DNA from: CAVPGP01 sp963704025
GTDB taxonomy: Bacteria; Actinomycetota; Thermoleophilia; Gaiellales; Gaiellaceae
Reading direction: 5' to 3'
DNA length: 64,000 bases
Assembly: GCA_963704025.1 (NCBI GenBank)
Contig: CAVPGP010000003.1
Location: forward strand, 496,001 to 560,000
Part shown: positions 9,121 to 16,092 of the stretch, one piece after another
How the letters are laid out: every line of letters begins with the position of its first letter
Numbering within the stretch: the stretch's first letter is position 1
Position numbers and translations under genes: made by a program
Notes under the pieces: model-generated
The model's database searches: none
Told to the model about the DNA's origin: nothing
The model's input: only the letters and a program-made list of their open reading frames with translations

Positions 9121-10172
9121 CTACGCCCGTAACGCGTCGGCCGTCTCGCGCGCGAGCGTCTGGACGAGCTCCGCGGCGGGGAGCTCGCGCACGCGCCCGG
9201 CGCCGCTGCCCGAGAGCAGGAAGAGCAGGTCGGCGCGGTCCAGCTCGGTTCCGGCGCGGCGCAGCTCGGAGAGCAGCGCGGCCTGGAACGGGTACGGAGT
9301 GATCGCGCCCGCCGCGCGGAGCGCGTCGACGAGCCGCGTGCGCAGCAGCCGTGCATGGCGGCCCGAGTACGCGTTCGTGACGAGGCCCTCGCCGCCCTCC
9401 AGCACGACTCGCCGGTGAGCCGGCGGTGTCCCGCCTCGGGCGCGACGAGAAAGGCGGTGCCGAGCTGCACGCCCTCCGCGCCGAGGCGCAGCGCCGCTGC
9501 GATCCCCGCCCCGTCGACGAGGCCGCCCGCCGCGACGAGCGGCACGTCGACCGCCTCCGCCGCGCCGCCGATCAGCTCGTCCAGCGGGACGAGCGCCTCG
9601 TCGAACGGTCCCGCGAAGGTCCCCCGGTGGCCGCCGGCCTCCGCGCCCTGGAGCACCACGGCGTCGACGCCCGCGCGGGCGAGCAGGAGCGCCTCGCGGG
9701 GTGTCGTCGCCGTGCCGAGCAGGGTCACGCCGGCCCGCCGGGCCTCGTCGAGGAGCGGTGGGATCCCGAACGTGAAGCTGAGCACCGGGACCTGCTCCTC
9801 GAGGACGACTGCCAGCTTGTCCTCGAATGCATCCGGCGGGACCACCGGGCCCGGCGCCTGCAGTCCGAGCTCCTCGTGCCAGGGCGCCAGAACCTCGCGG
9901 ACGCGGGCGACCGCCTCGGCCGCGGGCTCCTCGCGCGGCAGCGGTGCGAAGAGATTGACCGCGAACGGGGCGTCCGTGCGCCGCCGCAGCTCCCGGATCT
10001 CGTCGCGGAGGCCTTCGGGCGAGCTGACGGCGCCGGCGAGCGACCCGAGCGCGCCCGCACCGGAGACGGCGGCCGCGAGGGCCGGCGTGGACGGGGCGCC
10101 GGCCATCGGCGCCGCGACGAGCGGGTACCGGATGCGCAGCAGCTCCGCGACGCGTGTCGCCGGCCACACCAC
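9121..10172 (-). pseudogene. Nitronate monooxygenase / 2-nitropropane dioxygenase-like, frameshifted
   Basis: This is an FMN-dependent TIM-barrel enzyme of the nitronate monooxygenase family, which detoxifies nitronates such as propionate 3-nitronate. Visible motifs are RYPLVAAPMAG (residues ~15-25), the flavin-phosphate region LQGAEAGGHRGTF with the family's His, and the VAAGGLVDGAGIAAALRLGA loop. After RLTGES the frame is lost at about 9406. Supplying one base restores VLEGGEGLVTNAYSGRHARL and a natural end ELVQTLARETADALRA with the stop at 9121. So the coding sequence is complete except for a one-base deletion. The start GTG 10172 is preceded at 6 nt by TACCGT. It is convergent with the IS1595 element, and the IS has not disrupted it. 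Confidence 0.82.
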
Positions 10173-10178
10173 GTCCAG

Positions 10179-10184
10179 ACGGTA
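10179..10184 (-). promoter_or_regulatory. Putative -10 element TACCGT (leaderless nitronate monooxygenase)
   Basis: TACCGT on the minus strand lies 6 nt before the GTG at 10172, in the short gap after the gene ending at 10198. Confidence 0.45.
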
Positions 10185-10197
10185 CCGCCGTGGAGTG

Positions 10198-10635
10198 TCA
10201 GTCGTCCGGGCTGGCCCAGCGGCCGAGCAGCGCCCCGAAGAGCGCGTGTCTCAGCGTCGCCTGCGCGAACGCGCGGCCGTTCGTGAGAAGCGGCGGGATG
10301 CCGGGCTCGCCGCGGCGCGGGTGATACCGGTCGACGAAGTACGAGAGCGGATAGAGGCAGACGTGCTCGGCGAGCGCCAGCCCGAGAGCGAGCGGTCGCG
10401 GCGGCAGCTGCGTACGGCGGCGCGCCTCGTGGAACGCCAGCCCGAAGGCGGCTCCGTTCAGCGCGTGAGCCGCGGCGCCCGCGAGCGGCCAGGCCCGCCC
10501 GCGCGTGAGGGCCTTTCCGAGCAGCGCGACGTCGGAGTAGTCGCACCGGAAGAGCCGGCGGTCGAAGGGCTCGAGCGCGCCCCACGCGAGCGCGGCCGCG
10601 GCGCCGGCGGCGGCCGCGCGCCGGCGTCCGCTCAA
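10198..10635 (-). CDS. Hypothetical membrane-associated protein, coupled to CarH-like regulator
   Basis: This 145-residue protein probably starts at TTG 10635, which shares TTGA with the stop of the upstream regulator gene, so translation is likely coupled. The sequence is Ala-rich with at least three hydrophobic stretches: AAAAGAAAALAWGAL near the start, WPLAGAAAHALNGAAFGLAF in the middle, and LALGLALAEHVCLYPLSYFV later. It also holds a FDRRLFRCDYSD patch and HPRRGEPGIPPL. I do not recognise the family. Conserved-looking His and Arg residues at membrane edges would fit a small integral membrane enzyme or carrier. Its position directly behind a light- or B12-type regulator is the best hint to its role. 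Confidence 0.6.
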   Translation of the reverse strand: MSGRRRAAAAGAAAALAWGALEPFDRRLFRCDYSDVALLGKALTRGRAWPLAGAAAHALNGAAFGLAFHEARRRTQLPPRPLALGLALAEHVCLYPLSYFVDRYHPRRGEPGIPPLLTNGRAFAQATLRHALFGALLGRWASPDD

Positions 10636-11480
10636 CCGCCCGCCTTGCGGGCCGACTTCACGATCCGCGGCAGCCGCCCGTGGGCGAGCCGCCCGCCCAG
10701 CGCCGCCGCGAGCTCTTCGTCGGCACCCGGCCCGCCGACGAGGACCTCCGCCTCGATCGGGCCGAGAGCCGCGTGGGCGGTGAGACCGTCCTGCTCCTTC
10801 ATCGTCGCGCTGACGCAGAAGAGCTTCGCCTTCGACGTCTCGGCCAGTGCGGCTGCGTCGGCCAGCGGCGTGTCCGCGCCGAGGTACGCCACCTGCCAGC
10901 CGTCGGCGCGCAGCAGGAGCGCCAGCATCAGCAGTCCGAGCTCGTGGCGCTCGCCCGGGGCGCACGCCAGCACTGCAACGCCCCGCACGCTTCCCCGCGC
11001 ATCCGCGAGCAGTCGCTCGAGCCGCGAGCGCACCGAGGAGGTCAGCAGGTGCTCCTGGGCCACCGAGACCTCGCCCGTCGCCCAGAGGTCGCCGATTGCC
11101 TGCAGCGCGGGAGCGAGCACCCGCTCGAGCGCCTGCTCGAGCGGCAGCAGCGAGATCGACTGGTCGACGAGCCGCGACACCCGTGCCGGGTCGCTCGTCC
11201 GGACGGCGTCGACGATCGAGTCGCGCAGCGCCGCCGGCGAGGCCGGCGACTCCGCCGCGTCGCCGCCCAGCAGCGACGCCGCCTCGCTGATCCGGTAGCC
11301 CTCGGCGAGCCGCGCGACGAGCCACTCGACCCGCTCGACGTCGACGTCGCTGTACCGACGCTGCCCACCGGGCGTGCGTGTCGGACGGAGGATGTCGTAA
11401 CGCTGCTCCCACTTCCGGATCGTGTCCGGCGCGACGCCGGTCCGGCGAGAGAGCGCGGCGATGTTCAGCTGCGCCGCCAT
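10632..11480 (-). CDS. MerR-type regulator with cobalamin-binding domain (CarH/LitR-like photoreceptor)
   Basis: Residues 1-70 are a MerR DNA-binding domain (LNIAALSRRTGVAPDTIRKW, then RPTRTPGGQRRYSDVDVERV). Residues ~85-160 are the four-helix cap, and ~165-280 the Rossmann B12-binding domain. The Wx9EH signature of CarH proteins is exact: W133 to E143-H144. ExHxxG (E177, H179, G182) matches the lower-ligand motif. In this family adenosylcobalamin drives tetramerisation and repression in the dark, and green/blue light breaks the complex. From memory, Thermus CarH has the light-state ligand His132 right after the Trp; here that position is Ala134, so the photochemistry may differ. The gene is divergent from nei, with the palindrome at 11486-11499 only 5 bp from its start codon. 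Confidence 0.88.
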   Translation of the reverse strand: MAAQLNIAALSRRTGVAPDTIRKWEQRYDILRPTRTPGGQRRYSDVDVERVEWLVARLAEGYRISEAASLLGGDAAESPASPAALRDSIVDAVRTSDPARVSRLVDQSISLLPLEQALERVLAPALQAIGDLWATGEVSVAQEHLLTSSVRSRLERLLADARGSVRGVAVLACAPGERHELGLLMLALLLRADGWQVAYLGADTPLADAAALAETSKAKLFCVSATMKEQDGLTAHAALGPIEAEVLVGGPGADEELAAALGGRLAHGRLPRIVKSARKAGG

Positions 11481-11485
11481 CGGCC

Positions 11486-11499
11486 AAATGTAGACATTT
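11486..11499. promoter_or_regulatory. Palindromic operator between carH-like gene and nei
   Basis: AAATGT-AG-ACATTT is a perfect 6-bp inverted repeat with a 2-bp centre in otherwise GC-rich DNA. It contains TGT(N2)ACA, like operators of MerR-type CarH/LitR regulators, and lies in the 55-bp divergent gap. Autoregulation and possible control of nei are inferred. Confidence 0.6.
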
Positions 11500-11522
11500 C
11501 CTCGCCGGGCTGCAGACCGGGG

Positions 11523-11528
11523 TACCCT
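11523..11528 (+). promoter_or_regulatory. Putative -10 element TACCCT (leaderless nei)
   Basis: TACCCT ends 7 nt before the ATG at 11536 and starts 24 bp from the palindrome at 11486-11499, so a regulator bound there would cover the -35 region. Confidence 0.5.
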
Positions 11529-11535
11529 CGAGGCG

Positions 11536-12303
11536 ATGCCGGAGGGAGACGCGCTCCACCGCGCTGCACAGCGGCTGCAGGTGCTCGTGGGGGAGCGGCT
11601 GGAGGTCGAGACGCCGCATCCGCGCGCCCAGGCCGGGCGAATCGCCGAGCGCCTCAGCGGCCGCACCCTGCTCGGCGTCCGCGCGGTCGGCAAGAACGTC
11701 CTCCTCGACTTCGAGGGCGGCCTCGTCCTCCGCAGCCACCTCCGCATGAGCGGGCGCTGGCGCGTGGGTCCTCGCGGCGGCGAGCGAACCGGCCGACCCT
11801 GGCTCGTGTTGCGGGGGTCCGAGTACGAGGCGGTGCTCTGGAACGGGCCCGTTCTCGAGCTGTACCCCCGGGGCACCGATCCGGGAGTCGACCGCCTAGG
11901 GCCTGACATCCTCGGCGTGCCGCTCGACCTCGACGGCATGGTCTCGCGGCTCCGGGCGCAGCCGGAGCGGGAGGTGGGCGACGCGCTCTTGGACCAGCGC
12001 CTCGTGGCCGGGGTGGGGAACCTCTGGAAGGCCGAGGGCCTCTGGCAGGTTCGCGTCTCGCCCTGGTCGCGGGTCGCCGCCGTCTCGGACGACGAGCTGC
12101 GTGAGCTGTTGACGTGGCTCGCAGGCCAGATGCGGGCCAGCGTCGCCGGGTCGAGGCCGCTGCGCCGCGTCTACCGCCGCGTGGGCCGCCCCTGTCCGCG
12201 CTGCGGCGCGCCGATCCGCTCGCGGGGGCAGGGCGATGCCAACCGCACCGCCTACTGGTGCCCCGCCTGCCAGGGGGAAGGGAAGCCGGCCGTGACCGCG
12301 TAA
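11536..12303 (+). CDS. nei: Endonuclease VIII-like DNA glycosylase/AP lyase (Fpg/Nei family)
   Basis: The 255-residue protein begins MPEGD; after removal of Met, Pro is the Schiff-base nucleophile and Glu the general acid, and MPEGD (rather than MPELPE) points to Nei more than Fpg. Further landmarks are VGKNVLLDF (the conserved beta-hairpin Lys), SHLRMSGRW, the helix-two-turn-helix GVGNLWKAEGLW, and a C-terminal zinc finger of four Cys (CPRC ... CPAC). The enzyme removes oxidised bases, mainly pyrimidines, and nicks the abasic site. It has a probable leaderless promoter and is divergent from the CarH-like regulator. The unknown gene at 12313 follows 9 bp after its stop and may be co-transcribed. 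Confidence 0.92.
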   Translation: MPEGDALHRAAQRLQVLVGERLEVETPHPRAQAGRIAERLSGRTLLGVRAVGKNVLLDFEGGLVLRSHLRMSGRWRVGPRGGERTGRPWLVLRGSEYEAVLWNGPVLELYPRGTDPGVDRLGPDILGVPLDLDGMVSRLRAQPEREVGDALLDQRLVAGVGNLWKAEGLWQVRVSPWSRVAAVSDDELRELLTWLAGQMRASVAGSRPLRRVYRRVGRPCPRCGAPIRSRGQGDANRTAYWCPACQGEGKPAVTA

Positions 12304-12312
12304 CGGGAGACC

Positions 12313-13533
12313 ATGGCGGCCCGGTCACCGCACCTCTACCAGTCCCTCCGCAACTACTGTCTCGGTGCGTTCAAGGCACTCGCCGCAGAGGTCGAAGGCG
12401 GCGCGGACCTGCCGTTCGCCTTCGAGGAGCACGCGTCCGGCCCGGGCCCGACGCTCTACGAGTACCGGCCGCTGCCGCGGGGCTTCGTCGAGCAGCGGCT
12501 GCCTGCCCTGCTCGTGCTGCCCGATGCACGGATCGCCATGGACGACCTGCGCCGCGAGCCGTCGGCGGCGATCTTCGCGCGCGCCCACGCGGGGGCCGGG
12601 CCGACCGAGGACGAGGCGATCTTCCGCTCCGTTCTGCTGCCGCTCCTGACCATGACGGCCGACCGCTGCGGCGGCTTCGACTGGCAGGACGACGCGTTCG
12701 ACCGCGCCTACGAGGAGCTCGAGCAGTCGCTCTTCGGGAGCGCGCGCTCCTACGCGGCGATCGCGCCGCTCGTCGGGCTCTCGACCGGCGCCGCCGTCGA
12801 CCTGGGCGCGGGGATCCGCGTCCGCGTCGCCGCGTCGGGCGAGGTGGCGGCGTACTGGCCCGAGGCGCATGGGCTCCTCCCGGAGCGGTTCGGCCGCGAG
12901 CTGGACCGGCTCTGCGTGCTCGAGCTCGCGCGGGAGCTCGACCCCGGCGACGTCGAGCCTCCCGACGCGCCCGGCGAGCTCGCGGACGCAGTCACCGCTC
13001 TGCGGCTCGTGATCGGCGGCCCGCTCGCCGCCGGCCCCGTCATCTTCGAGCGCCTCGACTGGCGCCCCCTCGCGATCCGGCCCGTGCTCCCGATCGCCGC
13101 CACGGCGCCGCCCGGCGAGGCGGGCCGGCTCGACCCGTTCCGGGCCAAGCTCGTCTGCGACGTGCGCGAGCGGCTTCCCGGCGCGGACGCCGATCCGAAG
13201 CTCGCCGACGCGCTCGACCGGTGGGAGCTGTCGCTCTTTCAGGAGGGGACGTTCCGCACCGAGCAGCTGCGGGCGGCGCTCGAATCGCTGCTCGGCGGCC
13301 GGGACGGGCTCTGGGCGGCCTCGCTGCGGGCGGCCATGCTGCTCTCCTCGGCCCCCAAGGAGCGGGCGGAGCTGCACGAGCGCCTTCGCGACGCCTCCGA
13401 CCCGGACGCCCTGCGGCGCGCCGTGGTCGAGACGCTTCTCCACGGCAGCCGCGGCGAGCTGATCACGGCCCTCGACGAGGCCATCCTCGGCCTGCGCCCG
13501 AAGCCGGCGGGCTACCTCGAGAGCGCCGCTTGA
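12313..13533 (+). CDS. Unrecognised 406-residue protein, first gene of a three-gene module
   Basis: I do not recognise a family. The protein is soluble-looking, rich in Leu, Arg, Asp and Glu, without signal peptide or membrane helices. It begins MAARSPHLYQSLRNYCLGAF and contains the acidic, aromatic segment FEEHASGPGPTLYEYRPLPR, a MTADRCGGFDWQDDAFDRAY segment and a helical C-terminal half ending LRPKPAGYLESAA. The predominantly helical second half could be a scaffold or adaptor. An adequate ribosome site (CGGGAG) precedes ATG 12313. Its stop overlaps the TTG of the next gene as TTGA, so products are probably made in fixed ratio. Context ties it to the 175-residue protein and the MBL-fold hydrolase that follow. 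Confidence 0.75.
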   Translation: MAARSPHLYQSLRNYCLGAFKALAAEVEGGADLPFAFEEHASGPGPTLYEYRPLPRGFVEQRLPALLVLPDARIAMDDLRREPSAAIFARAHAGAGPTEDEAIFRSVLLPLLTMTADRCGGFDWQDDAFDRAYEELEQSLFGSARSYAAIAPLVGLSTGAAVDLGAGIRVRVAASGEVAAYWPEAHGLLPERFGRELDRLCVLELARELDPGDVEPPDAPGELADAVTALRLVIGGPLAAGPVIFERLDWRPLAIRPVLPIAATAPPGEAGRLDPFRAKLVCDVRERLPGADADPKLADALDRWELSLFQEGTFRTEQLRAALESLLGGRDGLWAASLRAAMLLSSAPKERAELHERLRDASDPDALRRAVVETLLHGSRGELITALDEAILGLRPKPAGYLESAA

Positions 13534-14057
13534 GCTGGCTGCCGAGCGAACCGGAGCTCGCTGCGCCTGGACCGGTCCGACGCTGGCAGCCGCGCTCCCT
13601 GAGGAGCACCGACTTCAGCGGGTGTCGCTACGCGGTCGTCGACGAGATCGAGGCCGGCTGGGCGGTCGTCGGCGTCACCGACTGGCCGGTGGTGGACGAG
13701 CAGGGCCGGCTTCGCTTCCCGCTCGAGGAGCCCGTGACCGTGACCGTCGAGGTGGCGAAGCTGCAGCGGTTCCTCGGCGAGCACCGCGTGCCGGAGTCCC
13801 TGCGCGAGCGCGAGCTCCGCCACGGAGACGCATTCGCCGTGCGGACGAGCGACGACCGGCTCGAGCACGCCGCCGGGGACGAGCCCGTCGATCCGACCGT
13901 CTGGATCGACCCGCCCGTCTACGACGTCACGCGCGACGCACGGCGCGAGGCGAAGGTGGCGTTCTACTCGGCCGTCACCGAGCCGCTGCCGCTCGACCAG
14001 GCGGTCGCGGTGCTGCGCGCCGTGACCGACGAGGAGGCGGCCGGTGGCGGCGCCTGA
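13530..14057 (+). CDS. Unrecognised 175-residue protein, second gene of a three-gene module
   Basis: The most likely start is TTG 13530, overlapping the previous stop as TTGA. The protein opens MSWLPSEPELAAPGPVRRWQ and continues with alternating hydrophobic residues (CRYAVVDEIEAGWAVVGVTD, RLRFPLEEPVTVTVEVAKLQ) that suggest a beta-rich N-terminal domain. Acidic and Arg-rich helices follow, with WIDPPVYDVTRDARREAKVA near the C-terminus. There are no transmembrane segments, signal peptide or recognisable catalytic motif. The end overlaps the GTG start of the MBL-fold gene by 14 bases, so all three genes form a tightly coupled unit. It may be a structural partner or inhibitor of the hydrolase, but this is only inferred from context. 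Confidence 0.7.
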   Translation: MSWLPSEPELAAPGPVRRWQPRSLRSTDFSGCRYAVVDEIEAGWAVVGVTDWPVVDEQGRLRFPLEEPVTVTVEVAKLQRFLGEHRVPESLRERELRHGDAFAVRTSDDRLEHAAGDEPVDPTVWIDPPVYDVTRDARREAKVAFYSAVTEPLPLDQAVAVLRAVTDEEAAGGGA

Positions 14058-15171
14058 CCGGGTCCCCGCGGCCGGCCTCGCGCCGGGCGACTTCGTCGCG
14101 AGCTGCAACCCGGGCGACCTGATCCACTTCGTCCTCAACGTCGGCGACGGCGACACCCAGCTCGTGCTCCTGCCGGCCGCCGCAGACGGCACGCGACGGG
14201 CGCTCGTCGTCGACGTCGCCACCACCAACAAGCTGCCAGCGTTCCTGCACGCGCTCGCCGCGACCCCGCTCCTCCCGCAGCGCGACAAGCTCTTCGCACT
14301 GGTCGTCGCCACGCATCCGCATCTCGACCACATCGGGGGGATGGCGCAGTTCCTGAACCAGTTCCACGAGCTGATCGGCGAGTTCTGGGAGCCGGGCTAC
14401 TACATGACCTCGTCGGCCTACGTGAACATGATGGGAGCCGTCGAGGAGCACGGAATCGAGGTCAGCCAGCCGACGAGCGGGATGACGAAGTTCGTCGGCA
14501 AGGTCCGCATCCAGGCGCTCTCGCCGGGAATCTCGCTGCGCAACCGCTTCGACACGTACGGCGTGGACATCAACAACGCGTCGATCGCGCTCAAGCTCGA
14601 GTTTCCGGCGACCCGCGTCGCCAACGACCCGAACGAGCAACGGCGATACGTCCCCCTGCGGGACAAGGCCCGCTCGCTGATCCTCGGCGCCGACGCCCAG
14701 ACGATGTCGTGGGCGCAGGTGCTGGTGGACTTCCCGCAGCTCGAGCCCGATTCGTCTCCGATCTCGAAGCAGCTGCAGATGAAGCTCGGCCAGAACACGC
14801 TCCGCGCCGAGGTCCTGAAGATCTCCCACCACGGCTCGAAGCACGGCGTCAGCCTCGAGCTGGTCGAGGCGGTCGCGCCTTCGGTGAGCATCGTCTCCTC
14901 GGTCGGGGGCGGCGGGAAGTACGGCTTCCCGCACAGCGTCGCGCAGGAATGCATCCGCGAGGGCCTGCAGGCGACGACGTCGGGCCAGGCGCGGAAGCGG
15001 GACTGGGAGCTCGGGCTGCACTACACCTGCGGCGTGGACGAGGCCGGCCAGGCGCTCGGGACGGTGGCCGTGATCGTGCCGCCGCCGGGGAAGCCGGTCC
15101 AGGTCTGGCGCTTCGGCGACGGGTCCGACCAGCAGGTCGACCTGACGCGCGCCAGACGCGTCGTCGCGTAG
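14044..15171 (+). CDS. Metallo-beta-lactamase-fold hydrolase, ComEC/Rec2 C-terminal-like
   Basis: The 375-residue soluble protein contains the metal-binding HxHxDH at residues 91-96 (THPHLDHIGGM), a second metal region SLILGADAQTMSWAQVL, and ISHHGSKHGV, the HHGS motif characteristic of the ComEC/Rec2-like MBL branch. Such domains hydrolyse phosphodiesters or related substrates, and stand-alone forms occur in mobile and conflict-related operons. There is no transmembrane channel, so it is not a competence protein. The start GTG 14044 lies inside the preceding gene. It is the catalytic member of the three-gene module 12313-15171; the two partners have no recognised function, and the substrate is unknown. 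The parA gene begins 87 bp downstream with its own ribosome site. Confidence 0.85.
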   Translation: MAAPDRVPAAGLAPGDFVASCNPGDLIHFVLNVGDGDTQLVLLPAAADGTRRALVVDVATTNKLPAFLHALAATPLLPQRDKLFALVVATHPHLDHIGGMAQFLNQFHELIGEFWEPGYYMTSSAYVNMMGAVEEHGIEVSQPTSGMTKFVGKVRIQALSPGISLRNRFDTYGVDINNASIALKLEFPATRVANDPNEQRRYVPLRDKARSLILGADAQTMSWAQVLVDFPQLEPDSSPISKQLQMKLGQNTLRAEVLKISHHGSKHGVSLELVEAVAPSVSIVSSVGGGGKYGFPHSVAQECIREGLQATTSGQARKRDWELGLHYTCGVDEAGQALGTVAVIVPPPGKPVQVWRFGDGSDQQVDLTRARRVVA

Positions 15172-15258
15172 CCGGTTTCCCGCTCCATCCGGAGCGGCCG
15201 TCAGGCTGCCGGGTGCCCTTGAAGGACTGAGCTAGCATGGCGCGAAAGGGAGGCCACG

Positions 15259-16092
15259 ATGGCGCTCTCACGCTTGCTTCCGCGTCCGAACACGCGGACG
15301 AAGACGACGAAAGGAACATCCCTGCCGCAGGTGATCGCGTTCGCCAACCAGAAGGGCGGCGTCGCGAAGACAACCACGACGCTGAATCTCGGCGTCGCCT
15401 TCCAGGAGCGCGGCTTCAGGGTTCTGCTCGTCGACCTCGACCCGCAGGGGAACCTGACGATGAGCCAGGGGCTGAACCCCGACTCGATCGAGCGCTCGAT
15501 GTTCGACGTCCTCGTCCACCGGCTGCCGATCGAGGAGGTGGTCGCCGAGCGCGAGGTCGACCTCGCCGTCTCGTCGATCGACCTCGCGGGCGCGGAGCTG
15601 GCGCTCGCGAGCCAGATCGGGCGTGAGCGCGCGCTCGAGAAGGCGCTCACAGGCGTGCGCGACCGCTACGACTACGTCCTGATCGACACCCCTCCGTCGC
15701 TTGGCCTGCTGACGATCAACGCCTTTGTCGCGGCCACCTCGGTGATCGTGCCCGTGCAGTGCGAGTACCTCTCGCTGCGCGGCCTCGTCCAGCTCGAGAA
15801 CACGCTCTCGATGGTGCGCGAGAACCTGAATCCGGAGGTCGAGATCCGGGGAATCCTGCCGACGATGTTCGACAAGCGAACGCTTCATGCGCGCGAGGCC
15901 GTGGACATCCTGCGCGAGAACTTCGGCGACCTCGTCTTCAACACGAAGATCGCCAAGACCATCCGCTACGCCGAGGCCCCCGTGAAGGGGCAGTCGGTGC
16001 TGGCGTACGATCCCGACGGGGAGGCCGCGATGCTCTACCGCGACCTCGCCAAGGAGGTGCTCAATGGCGCGAAACCGCGCCAGCATGCGTGA
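15259..16092 (+). CDS. parA: ParA/Soj-type partition ATPase
   Basis: This 277-residue protein has the deviant Walker A KGGVAKTTT at residues 32-40, VLLVDLDPQGN (A' box) and YDYVLIDTPPSLGLLTINA (Walker B region), all intact. It belongs to the Soj/ParA group that forms nucleoid-bound ATP dimers and moves chromosome, plasmid or other cargo. ATG 15259 is preceded by the strong site AAAGGGAGG. The first ~22 residues (MALSRLLPRPNTRTKTTKGT) are basic. No parB or centromere-like repeat follows. Instead the stop lies 29 bp inside an ftsZ gene, so ParA and FtsZ are translated together. A role in placing the division machinery, or linking segregation to it, is a reasonable inference. Confidence 0.92.
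   Translation: MALSRLLPRPNTRTKTTKGTSLPQVIAFANQKGGVAKTTTTLNLGVAFQERGFRVLLVDLDPQGNLTMSQGLNPDSIERSMFDVLVHRLPIEEVVAEREVDLAVSSIDLAGAELALASQIGRERALEKALTGVRDRYDYVLIDTPPSLGLLTINAFVAATSVIVPVQCEYLSLRGLVQLENTLSMVRENLNPEVEIRGILPTMFDKRTLHAREAVDILRENFGDLVFNTKIAKTIRYAEAPVKGQSVLAYDPDGEAAMLYRDLAKEVLNGAKPRQHA

Noticed and set aside
10632..11536. A carotenoid gene cluster under the CarH-like regulator
   Set aside because: No phytoene synthase, desaturase or other carotenoid gene is present in the window; only nei and an unknown membrane protein adjoin the regulator.
14044..15171. ComEC competence channel
   Set aside because: The protein has only the soluble MBL domain and no transmembrane competence domain.
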